Positions 44,661 to 56,557 of a DNA stretch of 64,000 bases are shown here, piece after piece. Position numbers and translations under genes: made by a program. The stretch covers positions 7,254,001 through 7,318,000 of the forward strand of contig CM114273.1 of NCBI GenBank assembly GCA_050084515.1. Direction: 5' to 3'. The notes under the pieces were generated by a model. It saw nothing but the letters and a program-made list of their open reading frames with translations, made no database searches and was not told where the DNA came from. The DNA is from Blasia pusilla. Taxonomy: Eukaryota; Marchantiophyta; Marchantiopsida; Blasiales. How positions within the stretch are numbered: the first letter of the stretch is position 1; each line of letters opens with the position of its first letter.

Positions 44661-46456
44661 CCAAGGTTGCATGTGGAAAAAGTTGGCATCTATAGACATG
44701 TCCATATCCATGGACTTACGTCCTACTTATCAACGGACTTATCCATGTGGGCCCTACATTCCCCTTCTTTGAGTCTTGCTTTGAGTTCTTTTTCATTCCC
44801 TCCACTTGCCTTTGTGTTGTACACTTTCACATTTCTTCTTCCCCCCACCTCCACTCCTTGCTCCCTTATTGCCCCACACACCCTTGTTTTGCCTTCCACC
44901 ACCACCTATTGCAATTCATGTCCAAACTTGTCTGCCCTTGTCCTTCCTAGGGAGAGACTTGTCGACTTTTGTGCAACCATGTGTTTGACCAAAATAGTGG
45001 CTAATGTGAGCGTGTTTGGGTGTGGATGAAAGGATAGCATGATCTATTGAATGTAAGCTTTTGCAATACATGAGACCAACGTTCAAGAGGACTAGGAGCA
45101 CGACATATAAAGTGTTATGGTCCGAATTTCCTCATGGCAGAAGGTGGATGTGGCTTGACGAACATATATATTTTTTAGAGTAAGTATGTGCAATTATTTT
45201 CCATGCCATCGATGTAGATTGTGTAGTGATATGTATGTGTATGAAAAATTGAAAGCCCAAAAGAATCATCCAAAAGTCTACAAGGACGTGATTTGCATAT
45301 TACTCATTAACCCTCATAACCTAACAAAGTTTAAATTAAGAAACCAATTAGGAAAATAATTAGAAACATAACAATAGACTTCCAACTTCTCTTAAATCGA
45401 TGAGTTGTGGTTAATATGTACTAACAAATTATTTTCTTAGAGGGTATACAAATTACCTTACACGCCATTTCATTCCCATTCCAAATTCCCTCACCTTGGA
45501 ATTTACACCAAGTATCCTTAAAGTCATAAAGTATGAAAAATTTTGCAATAAACATTTATATACATTTTTTTCAAAGTGAAATATCCATCTTTGAAGAACG
45601 GAAAAATGAAATCTATCCATGCAAAAAGAATGTCCATACAATACTAAACATATTCGTGTCATGAACTCTCAAATGAGTTCAAACATGGGTATTTCACTTG
45701 CAGTTTTAAATACTTGACTTGAAATTTGCTACTCTCACAAAATTATGTGTTGGATTGAGTGGCAAGAATCACTCAATTCAAAACACAAATTTGTTTGTAA
45801 TCAAACAACTCATTTGAGAGTTCATGACACGAATATGTTTAGTATTGCATGGACATTCTTTTTGGTTATTTCTAGTTTATTGATTTCTAGATATTAAGAA
45901 CAATACAAATAAACTTCAATATTGAATCAATGAATTCATAAAATTTCATAGTTTAAAAGTAGTTGAAAGTTATTAAAATGAGAAGTTTTCAACTTGCTAG
46001 TGAAATCTATATAACTAGACCCTAAATAAAAATTCTTGATATTTCTAGAAATTTTTAGTGGGAGGTATTTTTTCATCTTTAGTGGAAGATATTTTAGAGA
46101 TCTATAAAGGAAGTGTATATGGTCGCACAAAAATGGACAAGTCTGTCCCTAAGACGGACATGGATGCATAAGTCCACGGATATGGATTGCAAAAGGTAAG
46201 ACCCACACTTATAGTTCATGGTGGAAGGCAAGTCATGGGCGGACGGGGCAAGAAGGGGCGAGGGAGTGGACTCAGTGGAGGTGGGAGGAGCAAGAAATAA
46301 GAAAGTACGAATCACAAACGCAAGTGGGGGGAAGGGAGGGGATGAGAAAGAAGGGGGAGATGGGACCCATATGGACAAGTCCTTCTATAAGACGCACGTA
46401 AGTCCATGGACATACATATGTCCGCGGACACAAAATTTGTCCATATGCAACCTTGG
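44661..46456. mobile_element. Large inverted-repeat (fold-back) structure
   Basis: Arms of about 325-340 bp at 44661-44985 and 46119-46456 are inverted, diverged copies. The ends read CCAAGGTTGCATGTGG and the complement of CCATATGCAACCTTGG. Inner landmarks shared in inverse orientation are GTCCATGGACTTACGT, the TC-rich stretch, and a TTGTGCAACCAT/TGGTCGCACAA block. The 1.13 kb interior holds a second hairpin (45622-45864). This may be a fold-back transposon or two opposed copies of one repeat. No transposase is visible. Confidence 0.65.
45622..45864. repeat. MITE-like hairpin nested in the fold-back
   Basis: Outer arms 45622-45679 and 45807-45864 are inverted and match at 57 of 58 positions. 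Inner arms TGTGTTGGATTGAGTG (from 45749) and CACTCAATTCAAAACACA continue the stem after a bulge of about 60 bases in the left arm. The near-identity of the outer arms shows the hairpin is much younger than the surrounding fold-back arms. Confidence 0.88.
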
Positions 46457-47577
46457 AAATTTAAAATTTTAAAAATTATATTGAATTTATGTATTTTCAT
46501 CTTTATTCCAAAATTCATCTATCAAAATTATGAATCCATATATAATCAAATATTTCCGAGTATTAAATTAATTAAATTTTTATTACCTATATTTCAAAAA
46601 AAGTAATATCCAATCCTATATTTTTTAATTTTTTCTAAATATAAGAATATATTTATTTATAATTAATTTTGTAGAAATTTTTCAAACTAGTCGAAAGAAA
46701 ACAAACAAAATCAGATTTTTTTGCAAAGAAAAATAACTCAAATCCATATATGCTTGTAAGTTATGTTAATATATGTATGTTTTCAAAAGATGAGTACTTT
46801 GCAGTTTTTCAACATTGGAAATTTAATATTTCTGGATTTATTTGGTCTTATACCTTCATTATATGGACACTCTATATTGTAGACTATTTTTTGATTGAGT
46901 ACATGATATTTAAATAATACAATAGCACATGATTCATTTGACAATTTTATTCTCTCATATCAAAATGACATACCCTGTTTTCTTATGGTACCTACAAAGA
47001 GGACCCAATTATTGCAAAGGGTCCTCTATGTGCCACAAAGCTCTATGCCTTCAAGGTTTATGCATAGTGTCACCTTAACAAGATGGTATCTTGTCCAACT
47101 TTCCTTCTTGCAATAGTCATCTACCTAGGGATCCTCATCCCCTAGCCCTTCCTCTTTTGCCTCATAGGATCCCTTCTTGTGTTGCATTTATGTGGTTAAA
47201 GTGTATTGCACTTTCTCCATATTAAGCACAAGCAACTTGGAAGAGATTTAACATGAGTGATGGATTTGGATGGTAGGGATTGTATGGGGTTTCTTTAAGA
47301 GATTCAAAACTCCTCTACAAGTATGAATGGCATTTTTTGTATACCATATTTATGAGTCATATTTCCATGCCTTCAATTTTTCATTACTCCCTTCATTCAT
47401 CCACAATACAAGAATCATAATTTTTCAGCGCACCTTGATATATAAAACTTCCACACCCTTTTTCCATCTTCAAAATAATAGATTACTCTCCTTTTAGTGC
47501 AACTGATTCATAACGCATGCCATGCACATGGTATTACAGTTTCATGTTGTATCACACTTCTATCCTATTTTCTTTTA
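46457..47577. other. Intergenic, no supported gene
   Basis: Very AT-rich (46457-46960), then mixed sequence. No gene, RNA or repeat recognised. Confidence 0.6.
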
Positions 47578-47781
47578 TCTATATTATAATTTGAGGAGTG
47601 CTTATGACATGAAAACACCTGCAGAGCATGACACGCGTCAGCCTAAACCCGACGCTTATATACCCTAAACCAACGTGTATTTCAAGAAGGGACATATATG
47701 CACGGGGTGCGTACACATTTCTGAAAGGGGCATATATGCATAAGACCGTGTATCGCACAGTCCCTCACGGGTATTAACTAG
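47578..47781 (+). mobile_element. Short non-autonomous Helitron
   Basis: It begins A|TCTATATTATAATTTGAGGAG and ends GGTATTAACTAG|T, with a CCGTG/CACGG stem before the end. It is 204 bp long and non-coding. The first 21 bases match those of the 5' end at 61282 (minus), defining a second subfamily. Confidence 0.75.
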
Positions 47782-50168
47782 TTTTTGCAAATGCCATATG
47801 TAAAGCATACAAATTAATAGGCTATAATGGATGATAATATAGATTTACACGAGTCCTGAAATTACACCCATCAATTATTTTTATTCTTGAGTAATCAATT
47901 TTACGATAACGTTTGCGAAGAGAATTTCAGAATTTAGGACCAATTAAATGATTGAGGAGAAGTAAAGAAACAGTCTTCCACGTGTCACTTTCGAAGCAAT
48001 CGCAGGCAGAATTAGCCTTGTATCGAATGGTACAGGGCCTAAGGAAATGAGAGATTTTTTTAGGCCCCAAAACCCTTGAGATAAGGATTTTCCGATTCCC
48101 AGTTTCTTTTTTCCTTACAGCTTTACGCCTTCCACCCGCCCTTTACCTCATACCGTCGGTCCAAAGCTCGGACTGTCAGTTTCCGTCTCACGAAGCGTAG
48201 GGACTCGGGAAGGTATCTTTTGTCTTGGGGTAAGAGTAGACTCCTGCGTAAGGTTCTAGAGATGATGGCATCCACCAACAATAGGTAGTTTTAATTAGAT
48301 TTAAATGAAAATAAGATATTTCTTTTATTTTATGGTTTATAAAAGGTCAGAGAAGAGCAAATTCCTCTCGTTTAAAGAGGAAGGAATAAAACATGGTCGC
48401 TTTCCACGATAAATAAAAACTACTGAAAAAAACCTTTTTGAAATAAAAGAAACCAAGATTTGTGAAGAATACTATATTTTCTTTTCTTTTTTCTTGAAGG
48501 ATTTTTGGAGAGTAATTGCACTTGTTGTAAATATCTTCCTTTGAAAGACTTCTATAAAAGAAATTGATTACCAATTTGGATTCTCGTAATCTTAGCTTTA
48601 TCCTAAGACTAAGTTTTTTTACATGAAAATTTTGAAACGTTTCATATTTCAGATATTTTGGTTTTCTTTGACACTTATGATATGTCACCATGTGCCATAA
48701 GAACAAATTTCTTAAACATGATTAATTATCGTAAAAATGGAATGGAAATAACCATACATATTTAAATTTACATTAACTAGTTGATATATTTTTATAATCT
48801 ATTAGTTCTATAAAGAATTTCACTATGAATCCTAGTTAAATATAACTTTGCATTAATCAATGTGATCTTATCCTAATTAAAACCAAGAAATGATTCAAGA
48901 GCCAAACCATTTCATCTTGTTCCACACTTTCTTTCCCACTCTCTTTGGTATTTGATCAAGTTGTGCAATCAAACAAGAAGAGTATGCACCAATACTTCAA
49001 GGTAATAACTAAAATCAGCAAGATCATACAAAATCACTCATTCCAGTTGAATAAATATTATCTTGTGTAATTACTAATTGCGTCTAAGATAACGTAAGAA
49101 GCACTATACTTAACAAATTCTCGATCTCATTCAAAGCTATGGATTTTCTTCCCTAGTCCTAAGACTTTGGTTATGGTAGTTTGTTGTAAAAAAAAAGAGT
49201 ATCTAATGTACTCCATGCAAAGTTATGATGAAAAACTGATGCTACCGGTAACACTAGCAATATGAGTTTCCCTCTTTCTTGTAATGAAAGATATGATAGA
49301 AAATATTCCATTAAAAAGTAAGAGATAGCATGTGTGAATTTTGCAACATGAACCAGGTTTCATTGAAACCTCTAGCTAGAAAATTCCTTCACAAGGGAAG
49401 GCTTGAAGAACCTACTACTTCTAGAAACTAGCTGAACCATCTTTTCGTGGCTTAGGATGATTACTAAGATTACCTTGATTAGCAAGAGGGTATCACAAAG
49501 AGCTCCTTTAGGGTTTAGGAGGGCTACTCAAAGCCATCCATTGTAGGCCCCCAAATCTTTTGATTATGAAAAAAATGTAACCCTTTGAATATTTTAAAAA
49601 TTACAAAATCCTCCTTCTAGCCATATCAACTATTTTTTATTTATTTGAAAGTTAATTTAATAAAAAATGGAAATCCACATGTTTTGGTACTACTACTTAA
49701 AACTAGCTCATCATTATTTTCCCCTTGAGTGGAGAATTGAGTTGTTCCATTAGGGAGTGTCATATCCACTTAATTGCAAAGTTTTTTAAAGAAAATGGAA
49801 AAGGACGGGAATCCAAGTGAAATTTATATTAAAATGTGGCTTTTGAGGAAAAAAATAATTGAGTAGTTTCATAAATCATAGAGTGATGATCATATGGCCA
49901 AATTTTTAGTGTTCTAAATAAGAATGTACAAGATTTGATTAGTTAGTGGTATGGGAGCTAGAATCCCATAACATGTGTACATAATTTCCATGACGCTTGA
50001 TGTAGCTTTCCACCATAGCATGCACTATGTTTAAGCAAAACACATCCTATCACTATATCACCAAAGGTTTTCACATGCCGAGAGATGTGTGTATCTAGGT
50101 TCTTGGATGGGGCCCTTTTGATAGATATTGAATAGCTTTATCAATTACTCATATAGGGGATCTCCAAG
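47782..50168. other. Intergenic, no supported gene
   Basis: AT-rich DNA. The frame at 48347-48706 (minus) is Lys/Phe-rich and has no domain. A small GC-richer stretch near 48100-48250 shows nothing recognisable. Confidence 0.6.
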
Positions 50169-50495
50169 TTGCTTATGGGATTCTCTATCAATTTTTTCTT
50201 TGGCATCCTTTCTTCCTTTTTTGCACTTGTCCTCCCACCTCAAAGTTCTCACATTAGTTGGCCTCTTTTGATACTTCTATTATGGAAACATTCAGTCAAC
50301 TTCTTGGTCGTAATACCTTTATTGAAGATGATGTTACTTGTTGATGCACATCGGACTATGGAGGAAATGCTAGAAACCCCTACACCTCCCAATGAAATAG
50401 GCAAGCTAGCTTATCATGAAGTCAAGAACCGAGATCTTCTAAAGTTCTTCCTCCACTTGCTACATAAGCAATTCTATCCCCTTTCAATCAATTAA
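50169..50495 (+). other. Unassigned open frame
   Basis: A 108-codon plus-strand frame with a hydrophobic first half and a charged second half (DAHRTMEEMLETPTPPNEIGKLAYHEVKNR). I do not recognise a family. It could be part of a decayed element interrupted by the Helitron at 50529-50735. Confidence 0.2.
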
Positions 50496-50528
50496 TCACA
50501 AAAAGGCTTCATTGACATTAATAGCTTA

Positions 50529-50735
50529 CTAGTAAGGTGCTCGTGCCATGCACGGGAAATAAAAAAGTGTTAGAAGAGCTAGTGTATATGGAAGAGATTA
50601 ATGATGCTTTACATATATTCAAATTTTTTTCTCGTAGACCATAGCATGTGAAACATTTTCTTGCTGCCCAATTGCCACGTGTCATGTAGAGAGATGTTTG
50701 CAAATCAAGAAGGTACTCTCCCATAATAATATAGA
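50529..50735 (-). mobile_element. Short non-autonomous Helitron
   Basis: On the minus strand it begins A|TCTATATTATTATGGGAG and ends ACCTTACTAG|T. A stem CGTGC-ATG-GCACG lies about 15 bases before the 3' end. It is 207 bp long. The internal block TTTGCAAACA...GACACGTGGCAA also occurs in the element at 62052-62215, so the two are relatives. Confidence 0.82.
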
Positions 50736-51153
50736 TTTGCAAGGATTTGCACCAAATAAAAATCTTAAATATTCTTTTTGAGGCATCTTCTAACACTCTT
50801 TGAGCATGTCTCTACTTATGTGGGGATGTAGGAGTGGAGGCCAAAAATTCTGCTCATTCTTCCATGGAATGTTTTCTTCACAATTATATGGTTACATCCT
50901 AGACTTTCTTATGTTTCTCTTCTAGGTGTGCCTCATTGCACAAGTAGATATTTCATTGATGCAAAGGATATTCATATTCTCCAGTATTCATATGATGGAG
51001 ATTGAAAGATAATCCATGATGCGATGAGAGAGGCAATAGAATCCATGACTTGTAATACAATGTGCATGGTTGGGCAAGAGCAACTATATGTTGTGCCTTC
51101 TACTTCATAAGCAATCTCTTGTCAATGATTTGACTTAGTCTCGAGGTGGCTTT

Positions 51154-51400
51154 TTGTTTATTGGATTATGTGATGCTTGTTATCCAACACATTTTGAGTT
51201 GGTGTGTTGGGTTGCATATTTTGCAGCTGGTGCAACATTAAGAATCAAGGAGTCAAGTTATATGGAGAGACATGTGATTGATGACTTTATCCCTTTTGCA
51301 TTGGAAGTTTTTGGGCACTTACATGTGTCTTTTGATACTTTCCTAAAAGCATGTGCTCACCATTCCCTCCATAATTATCAACTTGCCCCTTCTTTTAGTC

Positions 51401-51449
<49 letters not shown>

Positions 51450-51486
51450 CATCACTTATTATCGAAAATGCATCTCATGGCATTGA
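51154..51486 (+). other. Unassigned open frame, possible decayed element ORF
   Basis: 110 codons. The middle part (SSYMERHVIDDFIPFALEVFGHLHVSFDTFLKACAHHSLHN) looks like real protein and recalls the C-terminal tail of RT-bearing plant ORFs, but I cannot name the family. The end of the frame runs through a CT repeat and is artificial. Confidence 0.3.
51408..51444 (+). repeat. (CT)n microsatellite
   Basis: An uninterrupted CT tract of about 37 bases. Confidence 0.95.
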
Positions 51487-51583
51487 AATATGTATAAGTA
51501 TCGATGTTGATGTTTCAAACCATAGTGGTGGGTGATCACTCATCTCATCGTCCATTCACATCGGATCAACCACTAAAGTTTAT

Positions 51584-51790
51584 GTTGGATTTGTTTCAAA
51601 TTATTAGTCGAGTAATTTAAAACAAATCCAATAGTCACAATAGCAGTGTCGATTTGTGAAATGCAAAAATGAAATAGTCATAAATTATGGAGGGAATGGT
51701 GACCACATGCAAATCGACACTGCTATTGGACTGAAATAGTCACAAATCGACACAGTGTCGATTTGTGACTATTTCATTTTTGCATTTCTT
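51584..51790. repeat. Nested palindromes
   Basis: A 43-base palindrome at 51733-51775 (21-base arms around one A). Its parts recur inverted upstream: CAGTGTCGATTTGTGAAATGCAAAAATGAAATAG at 51643-51676 pairs with segments of 51710-51790 in two ways. A further hairpin, GGATTTGTTT / AAACAAATCC, brackets 51584-51630. Together they form several alternative folds in about 200 bp. Confidence 0.88.
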
Positions 51791-52147
51791 TCCACCTTCT
51801 CATCTTGATTTATTTTACATTTTCTTGTCCTCTTATGAATTAAAAAAAATTCTAACCCCATCAAATGTTAATAATAGAAATTCCTTAAATAATTTGAACG
51901 TTTTAGTTTTCTTTCACGTTTAGAATCCGGTCCCTTACAATTAATCCTCGCCACTAACTGGGATCCTATTCGTTTAAAATTTAAATATTTATCATCTCAA
52001 TATTAAAGCTAATTCATTAGTAGTCCTTGTACGCCCATACTGCGTACGGCGTGCGGCTAACCGCACTACTTAACAGCAAATCCACCACAAGAACAATCGC
52101 TGTTAAGCATGAGCACGATTACAGATCTCACGGCATAGGAGGCGCGT

Positions 52148-52527
52148 GTGAGACGGACCTGCCCGGTCTGCCCTACTTTGACGCACTTTAGTTTAGTGTT
52201 AGGGTTCCCGGCAGTATGGGCCTGGCTTCCGGCGAGTAGAAACCAGTGTCAGCCGTCGAATTGCACCCGAGAAGATATTTCTCGGCTGGCCCACCCGCGA
52301 TCCTGCTGTTCGAGGACCCGAGATATTTCCCTGGCTTTACCTCAAGTCCGCACGGAGCCGGAGCTGGGATTTACAACTTTGCTTTTGTATCCGGAGGACG
52401 GTACTGTTCCTTGTGGGGACTGTGGACGACCGACGGATGGATTTCATTCCGTCCGGACAGAAAGGTAGACGGTAGTATCTGGCCTCTGTTTAGTCTATTG
52501 TGCTTATTTTTATTTCGAATATTGTAA
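52148..52527 (+). other. GC-rich patch with an open frame, possible gene fragment
   Basis: 52030-52480 is clearly GC-richer than its AT-rich surroundings. Two plus-strand frames are open. The one from 52246 reads ILLFEDPRYFPGFTSSPHGAGAG then YNFAFVSGGRYCSLWGLWTTDGW, with a possible donor AAAG|GTAGAC at about 52465. No family recognised. An exon of a captured gene fragment is possible. Confidence 0.25.
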
Positions 52528-54466
52528 ACTGCAATAGGTATTATTTTATTTTTATTTGAAAATAAAAGGTAAGGTCCATCAAGACTTTGGTGAGTGAATT
52601 GATTTGAGGAGGATATTCCAACATGGATTTGTGGGATTAATCGTCCCCAATCTTTTCTGAGTTGATTGGGGGTTTTCTAATTGATTTTAGAAGTTTACTA
52701 TTGCCTCAAAAGTAAAGAAATTAAAAATCTTGATGAAATTTTTAAAAGAGATAGATAAAGAAAGCAGTAGAATAGACTAAAATGCAAGTCTTCTTAACTA
52801 AATGTGGCTATGCATGTTACATCCGGTAGTTTATAGCTTAAACTTTGCCAAAAAAATAAGGAAATATTTTTTTTTGTCTTTGTTATGAAAGCAATTTCTT
52901 GCTACCTCACTTCTAAGTGTCGAACAAAGAGTTGTCTACAAATAAAAAATCTATCCTCCCTTAATCATAGAACTTGTGCTTACAACAACGTCTATTGATC
53001 TACTCGAGATTTCATTGTTACAACGTTGTGTTGTGGTATAAATGGAGGTATAAAAAGTATCTTTCTTACAATAATTTGTGGTCTGGAAGAGGGTTTCTAA
53101 CTTTTCTTTGCTTACATAACTGCATTTTGGTTTGTTAAGTTTTCATGGATACCTAAATGACAATATCCAAGAGGGTTTTCTTTGTTTACATAATTGCATT
53201 TTGGTTTGTTAAGTTTTCATGGATACCTACATGACAATATCAACACACTAGAGACCCAAATGGTGATTGGACACCCAAATATACTCCTCTCTTAATAGTA
53301 TGGGTAAAGAGATGGATATAACAGTACCCTTCTATGACCCTTACTTGTTAGCAAGCATAGTGAGGCACTACGTCGGACATCCCTCATGTTATGTGCTCTC
53401 ATAATAAGAACTAGTCATTGAGCACAATTTTCCCACCTCATTTGAAAAAAAGAAAGGGGTTGGAGAGTTATCCTTATTTTTGAAAAAAAATGGTGTCCCT
53501 TCATCATTTGAGGTAATAGAAATAAATCACTCCTCTTGTCCAACCCTACTCCTCGCGAAAAATTCAATTTTCTCATCTTTCAAAAATATTTTTCTCCCAC
53601 TATGCTTCTATTTCCCTTCCAAGTATCTTCCTGAATTTCTTTCAAAATGCAGTTTTCTTCAATATTAAAATAATGCAAAAGATGGATATAAATGAGGAAG
53701 AAGAGATAAGGAAAAAGAAGCCAAATCTTTGTTCTTATCTTCTATGCAAAAATTTTCCTTTATTTTTTCTTGCCTCAATAAAATCCTCAAAATATTCCTT
53801 TTCTCCTTTCATTTTTTTCATGAATGATTAAGATATTATAAATATGAGATAATAAATAAATAAAAATGGAATTCAAAATAAGATAATGATTTTTTAGAAT
53901 TTTCAAAAGTAATGTGGTTTGGTTATGGTAGGAGAAAAAAATGTAGCAAGTTAAGAAAGGGATGTGTGTGAGCACACTCAAAGTAGGTATTTTTTATTTA
54001 GGATTAAAATTTCTCTTATACTTGAGAGTGACACGTGTATTTAAAAACATGAAACCCCATCCTCTAAGATAAAAAAGATTTATAGTGCTAATATTTTTTC
54101 CTCTCAATATATCCATAATATTGGATGATCCATTATGTGTAGTTTTAAGAGTTGAATTTTTGAGGTTTGTCCCTTCATTAATTTTTTTTTCCAAATCCAC
54201 TATCCATTTTCTTGGGTCCCAATTTTTTCCTATGTTTATATTTTCTTATCAATATACTCTTTGCCATTTTTTCATTGCCCAAAATTTTCCTACTTGTTCG
54301 AAACTTTCTTCTTCAAACTAATTATATGGAACATACTTCAATATTCAGTTATCCCATCCTAACCTATCCAATTTTGAACAAATAACCTCTACAACATATG
54401 TGTACAACCCGTCTTCATGAGACATGTAAAATGTAGTATGATTTTTCTTCCAAAAGTAGATGGCTC
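52528..54466. other. Intergenic, no supported gene
   Basis: AT-rich, with many homopolymer runs. One 74-bp tandem duplication (53102-53245). No domains. Confidence 0.6.
53102..53245 (+). repeat. Tandem duplication, 74-bp period
   Basis: Two units starting at 53102 and 53176 share TTACATAA-TGCATTTTGG, GTTAAGTTTTCATGGATACC and TGACAATATC with only a few differences. Confidence 0.9.
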
Positions 54467-54599
54467 TCAGAAAAATTTATGATGACTAGCAAGTATGAAA
54501 GTGGCATCAATTCTTAGCCCGAAAATCGAAAAATCCACACTACCAATCAATTCATTTTTGTTAAGAGAGGGCTCAATTATATGATTAGTGGCAATATAC

Positions 54600-55450
54600 A
54601 TTTTATGCAACATGCACCTTCCCTTCCGACACTTGACTTTCTTGGCATGAACAACCATGTTAGATGACAATCGAATAAAATCTTCTCCTAAAGAAGTGTG
54701 TAACGGCACATGACCCTCTCCAATCTCCAATAACTAGTCAACGAAAGCTTGTTAATGAACATGCATCAGTCCTTCTAAATTTTGAACTCTCATGTTTGTA
54801 ATAAGCTTCATCATCCTTATATATGACCATAAATGAGGTCTTTTTTAGTGGATTGGATAATTTTGGGATGATCTCCATGACGAATGATAGGTAAATCTTG
54901 TGGAAAGTCACCATTGAAAATAATGAACTTTCCCCCAAATCATATGTCCATAGGATCATGAGATACCACTCCCATAATATCTTATAAGGAACGATGGGAT
55001 GGGATGGGATGAGTCATAGATGCCTCATCTCATGTAATAAATATAGACTTCTTGATCAAACTTGTTGCGTTGCTATTGACGGCCATGTTGCAACTTGCAA
55101 GTGGGGCTTTCATCAATATTTATGGGAATCCTAGAGCGTGACTGTGTTGTACATCCTCCATCTAGTAATAATGCAACTATCCTAGATGATGCAATAGCTT
55201 AAGTAATACCTCCCTTACCTCTTACACTTGCAAGGAGAAGATTATATAAGGTCTTCCCTATTCCACTTCATCCATTTATGAAAAATAGACGGTAGAGCAT
55301 TATATATCATATTATCCAATTGAACATTCATAGCATCCCAAATGATTTGTTGTCCATCATTCAAAGATGTCTCTCCACTTCAAAATTGTTCACATAGTCC
55401 TTTTCATCATATGAGAGTGTCTCGTCCTTCAAAAGTGTTTGTGAATGAGG
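54600..55450 (-). pseudogene. PIF1-like helicase part of Helitron Rep/Hel
   Basis: Minus-strand blocks in order: NDGQQIIWDAMNVQLDNMIYN; the Walker A region GIGKTLYNLLLASVRGKGGI; ASSRIVALLLDGGCTTQSRSRIPINI; a VFNGDFPQDLPIIRHGDHP-like segment split between frames near 54880; and EIGEGHVPLHTSLGEDFIRL near 54670-54730. This is the order of motifs I to III and the following region in Helitron helicases. The gene is truncated after the last block. Confidence 0.75.
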
Positions 55451-55689
55451 GGACTCAAAGTTAGATTGTGGCATGTCTAGAAAATTAGACAATCTCTTTC
55501 CCTGATTTCGTCAATAATCACATAATTAAAAATAAGATGGAATTCATAGTAGAAGCATTAGATGGTAGATTATGAATTCTTATTTTCAGTGAGGGCAACC
55601 GATATACCCAAAATAAATCCAAAGATATGACCCAAAAAAAGAAGAGGGAAAATAAAAACAAAGATAAACGAAGTTGTATTTTTGTTGCT

Positions 55690-55895
55690 TACCTCACGTC
55701 GTTCATATAATATATCCTCTACGAGTAGAGCCAAAAATTGATACCAAAATAGGTCTAGCAGGTGTATTATAAGCTAGAATGACGAAAAATAATCGCCGAA
55801 ATGAGGAACCTATGCAAACCTCAAGAGCTTCTTGTAAGCAAGAGAAGACGTAATTCATTATCATCCTTAAGAAGTCCCAATTTTTCATATATTTT
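55690..55895 (-). pseudogene. Helitron linker upstream of the helicase
   Basis: The frame 55703-55888 reads CLQEALEVCIGSSFRRLFFVILAYNTPARP, which corresponds to the segment of Helitron proteins just before the helicase (pattern SxxxLRxLFxxILxxxxPxxP). It adjoins the LTR insertion. Confidence 0.6.
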
Positions 55896-55899
55896 TTCC

Positions 55900-56557
55900 T
55901 CTATTTTATCTATCTTCATCCCAAAGCACTCTTAACCTTGAGTTTTGCAAGCGCAAGACTTCGATTGAGTCCCAAAGACTCGACCAATTTCGCGGTCCGT
56001 AGGTAGCCGAGACATTGCAAAGCCCTAATTCAGGCCAAGTCTCCCCAAGTGTATAGCGTCTCTCTAAGAAGCCTCTTCCCCAAGGCTTGACAAATCTCCC
56101 CAAGTCACTCACCTAAACTGAAGCATATTGCTTAATTCCTTAAGGAGTCAAGGTATGTCCCTTACCTCAAACACGACCAAACACAAATCATAGTTATTTC
56201 ATGGTTCAAGGGATTGAGCGGTTAGAGACGTAGAGTGTGTCCCCCAATAGGTACTTATGTGGTTCTTCAAGGGAACTCCACCTTCCCCATTGTCTCCCTC
56301 GGGCCCTTGATTTTTTCCGTCAACCCAAATGAGGTTCAAGACCCGCGGAACAACGTTTGACCAATTATCCATCAAGATGGTTTGGTGGAGGCTGTTTCAA
56401 TAAGTGTTTCAACCAGCCTTCCTAGTCTGGAAATTTGCTAGGATAGGTTGCAATATTGGTGGGTCACACTTAGATCCTTCCTCCTTGGACCCGCGATCAT
56501 GACTTGCTTCTCGGGTTTTTGCTATTAAAGGCGTCATAGACTTAGCTATTCCCGACA
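55900..56557 (-). repeat. R1 LTR unit inserted in the Helitron
   Basis: The same repeat and orientation as 8170-8945. Internal gypsy sequence is absent, so it is probably a solo LTR. The right edge ...CCCGACA gives a minus-strand start TGTCGGG, a proper LTR end. I could not find a matching target-site duplication at the left edge. Confidence 0.65.

Noticed and set aside
44667-45029. Plus-strand 120-codon frame that resembles a minus-strand frame at 46094-46378
   Set aside because: The similarity comes from the inverted-repeat arms of the fold-back; the frames are low-complexity and not a gene pair.
48347-48706. 119-codon Lys/Phe-rich minus-strand frame
   Set aside because: Composition follows the AT-rich background; no domain or neighbouring coding evidence.
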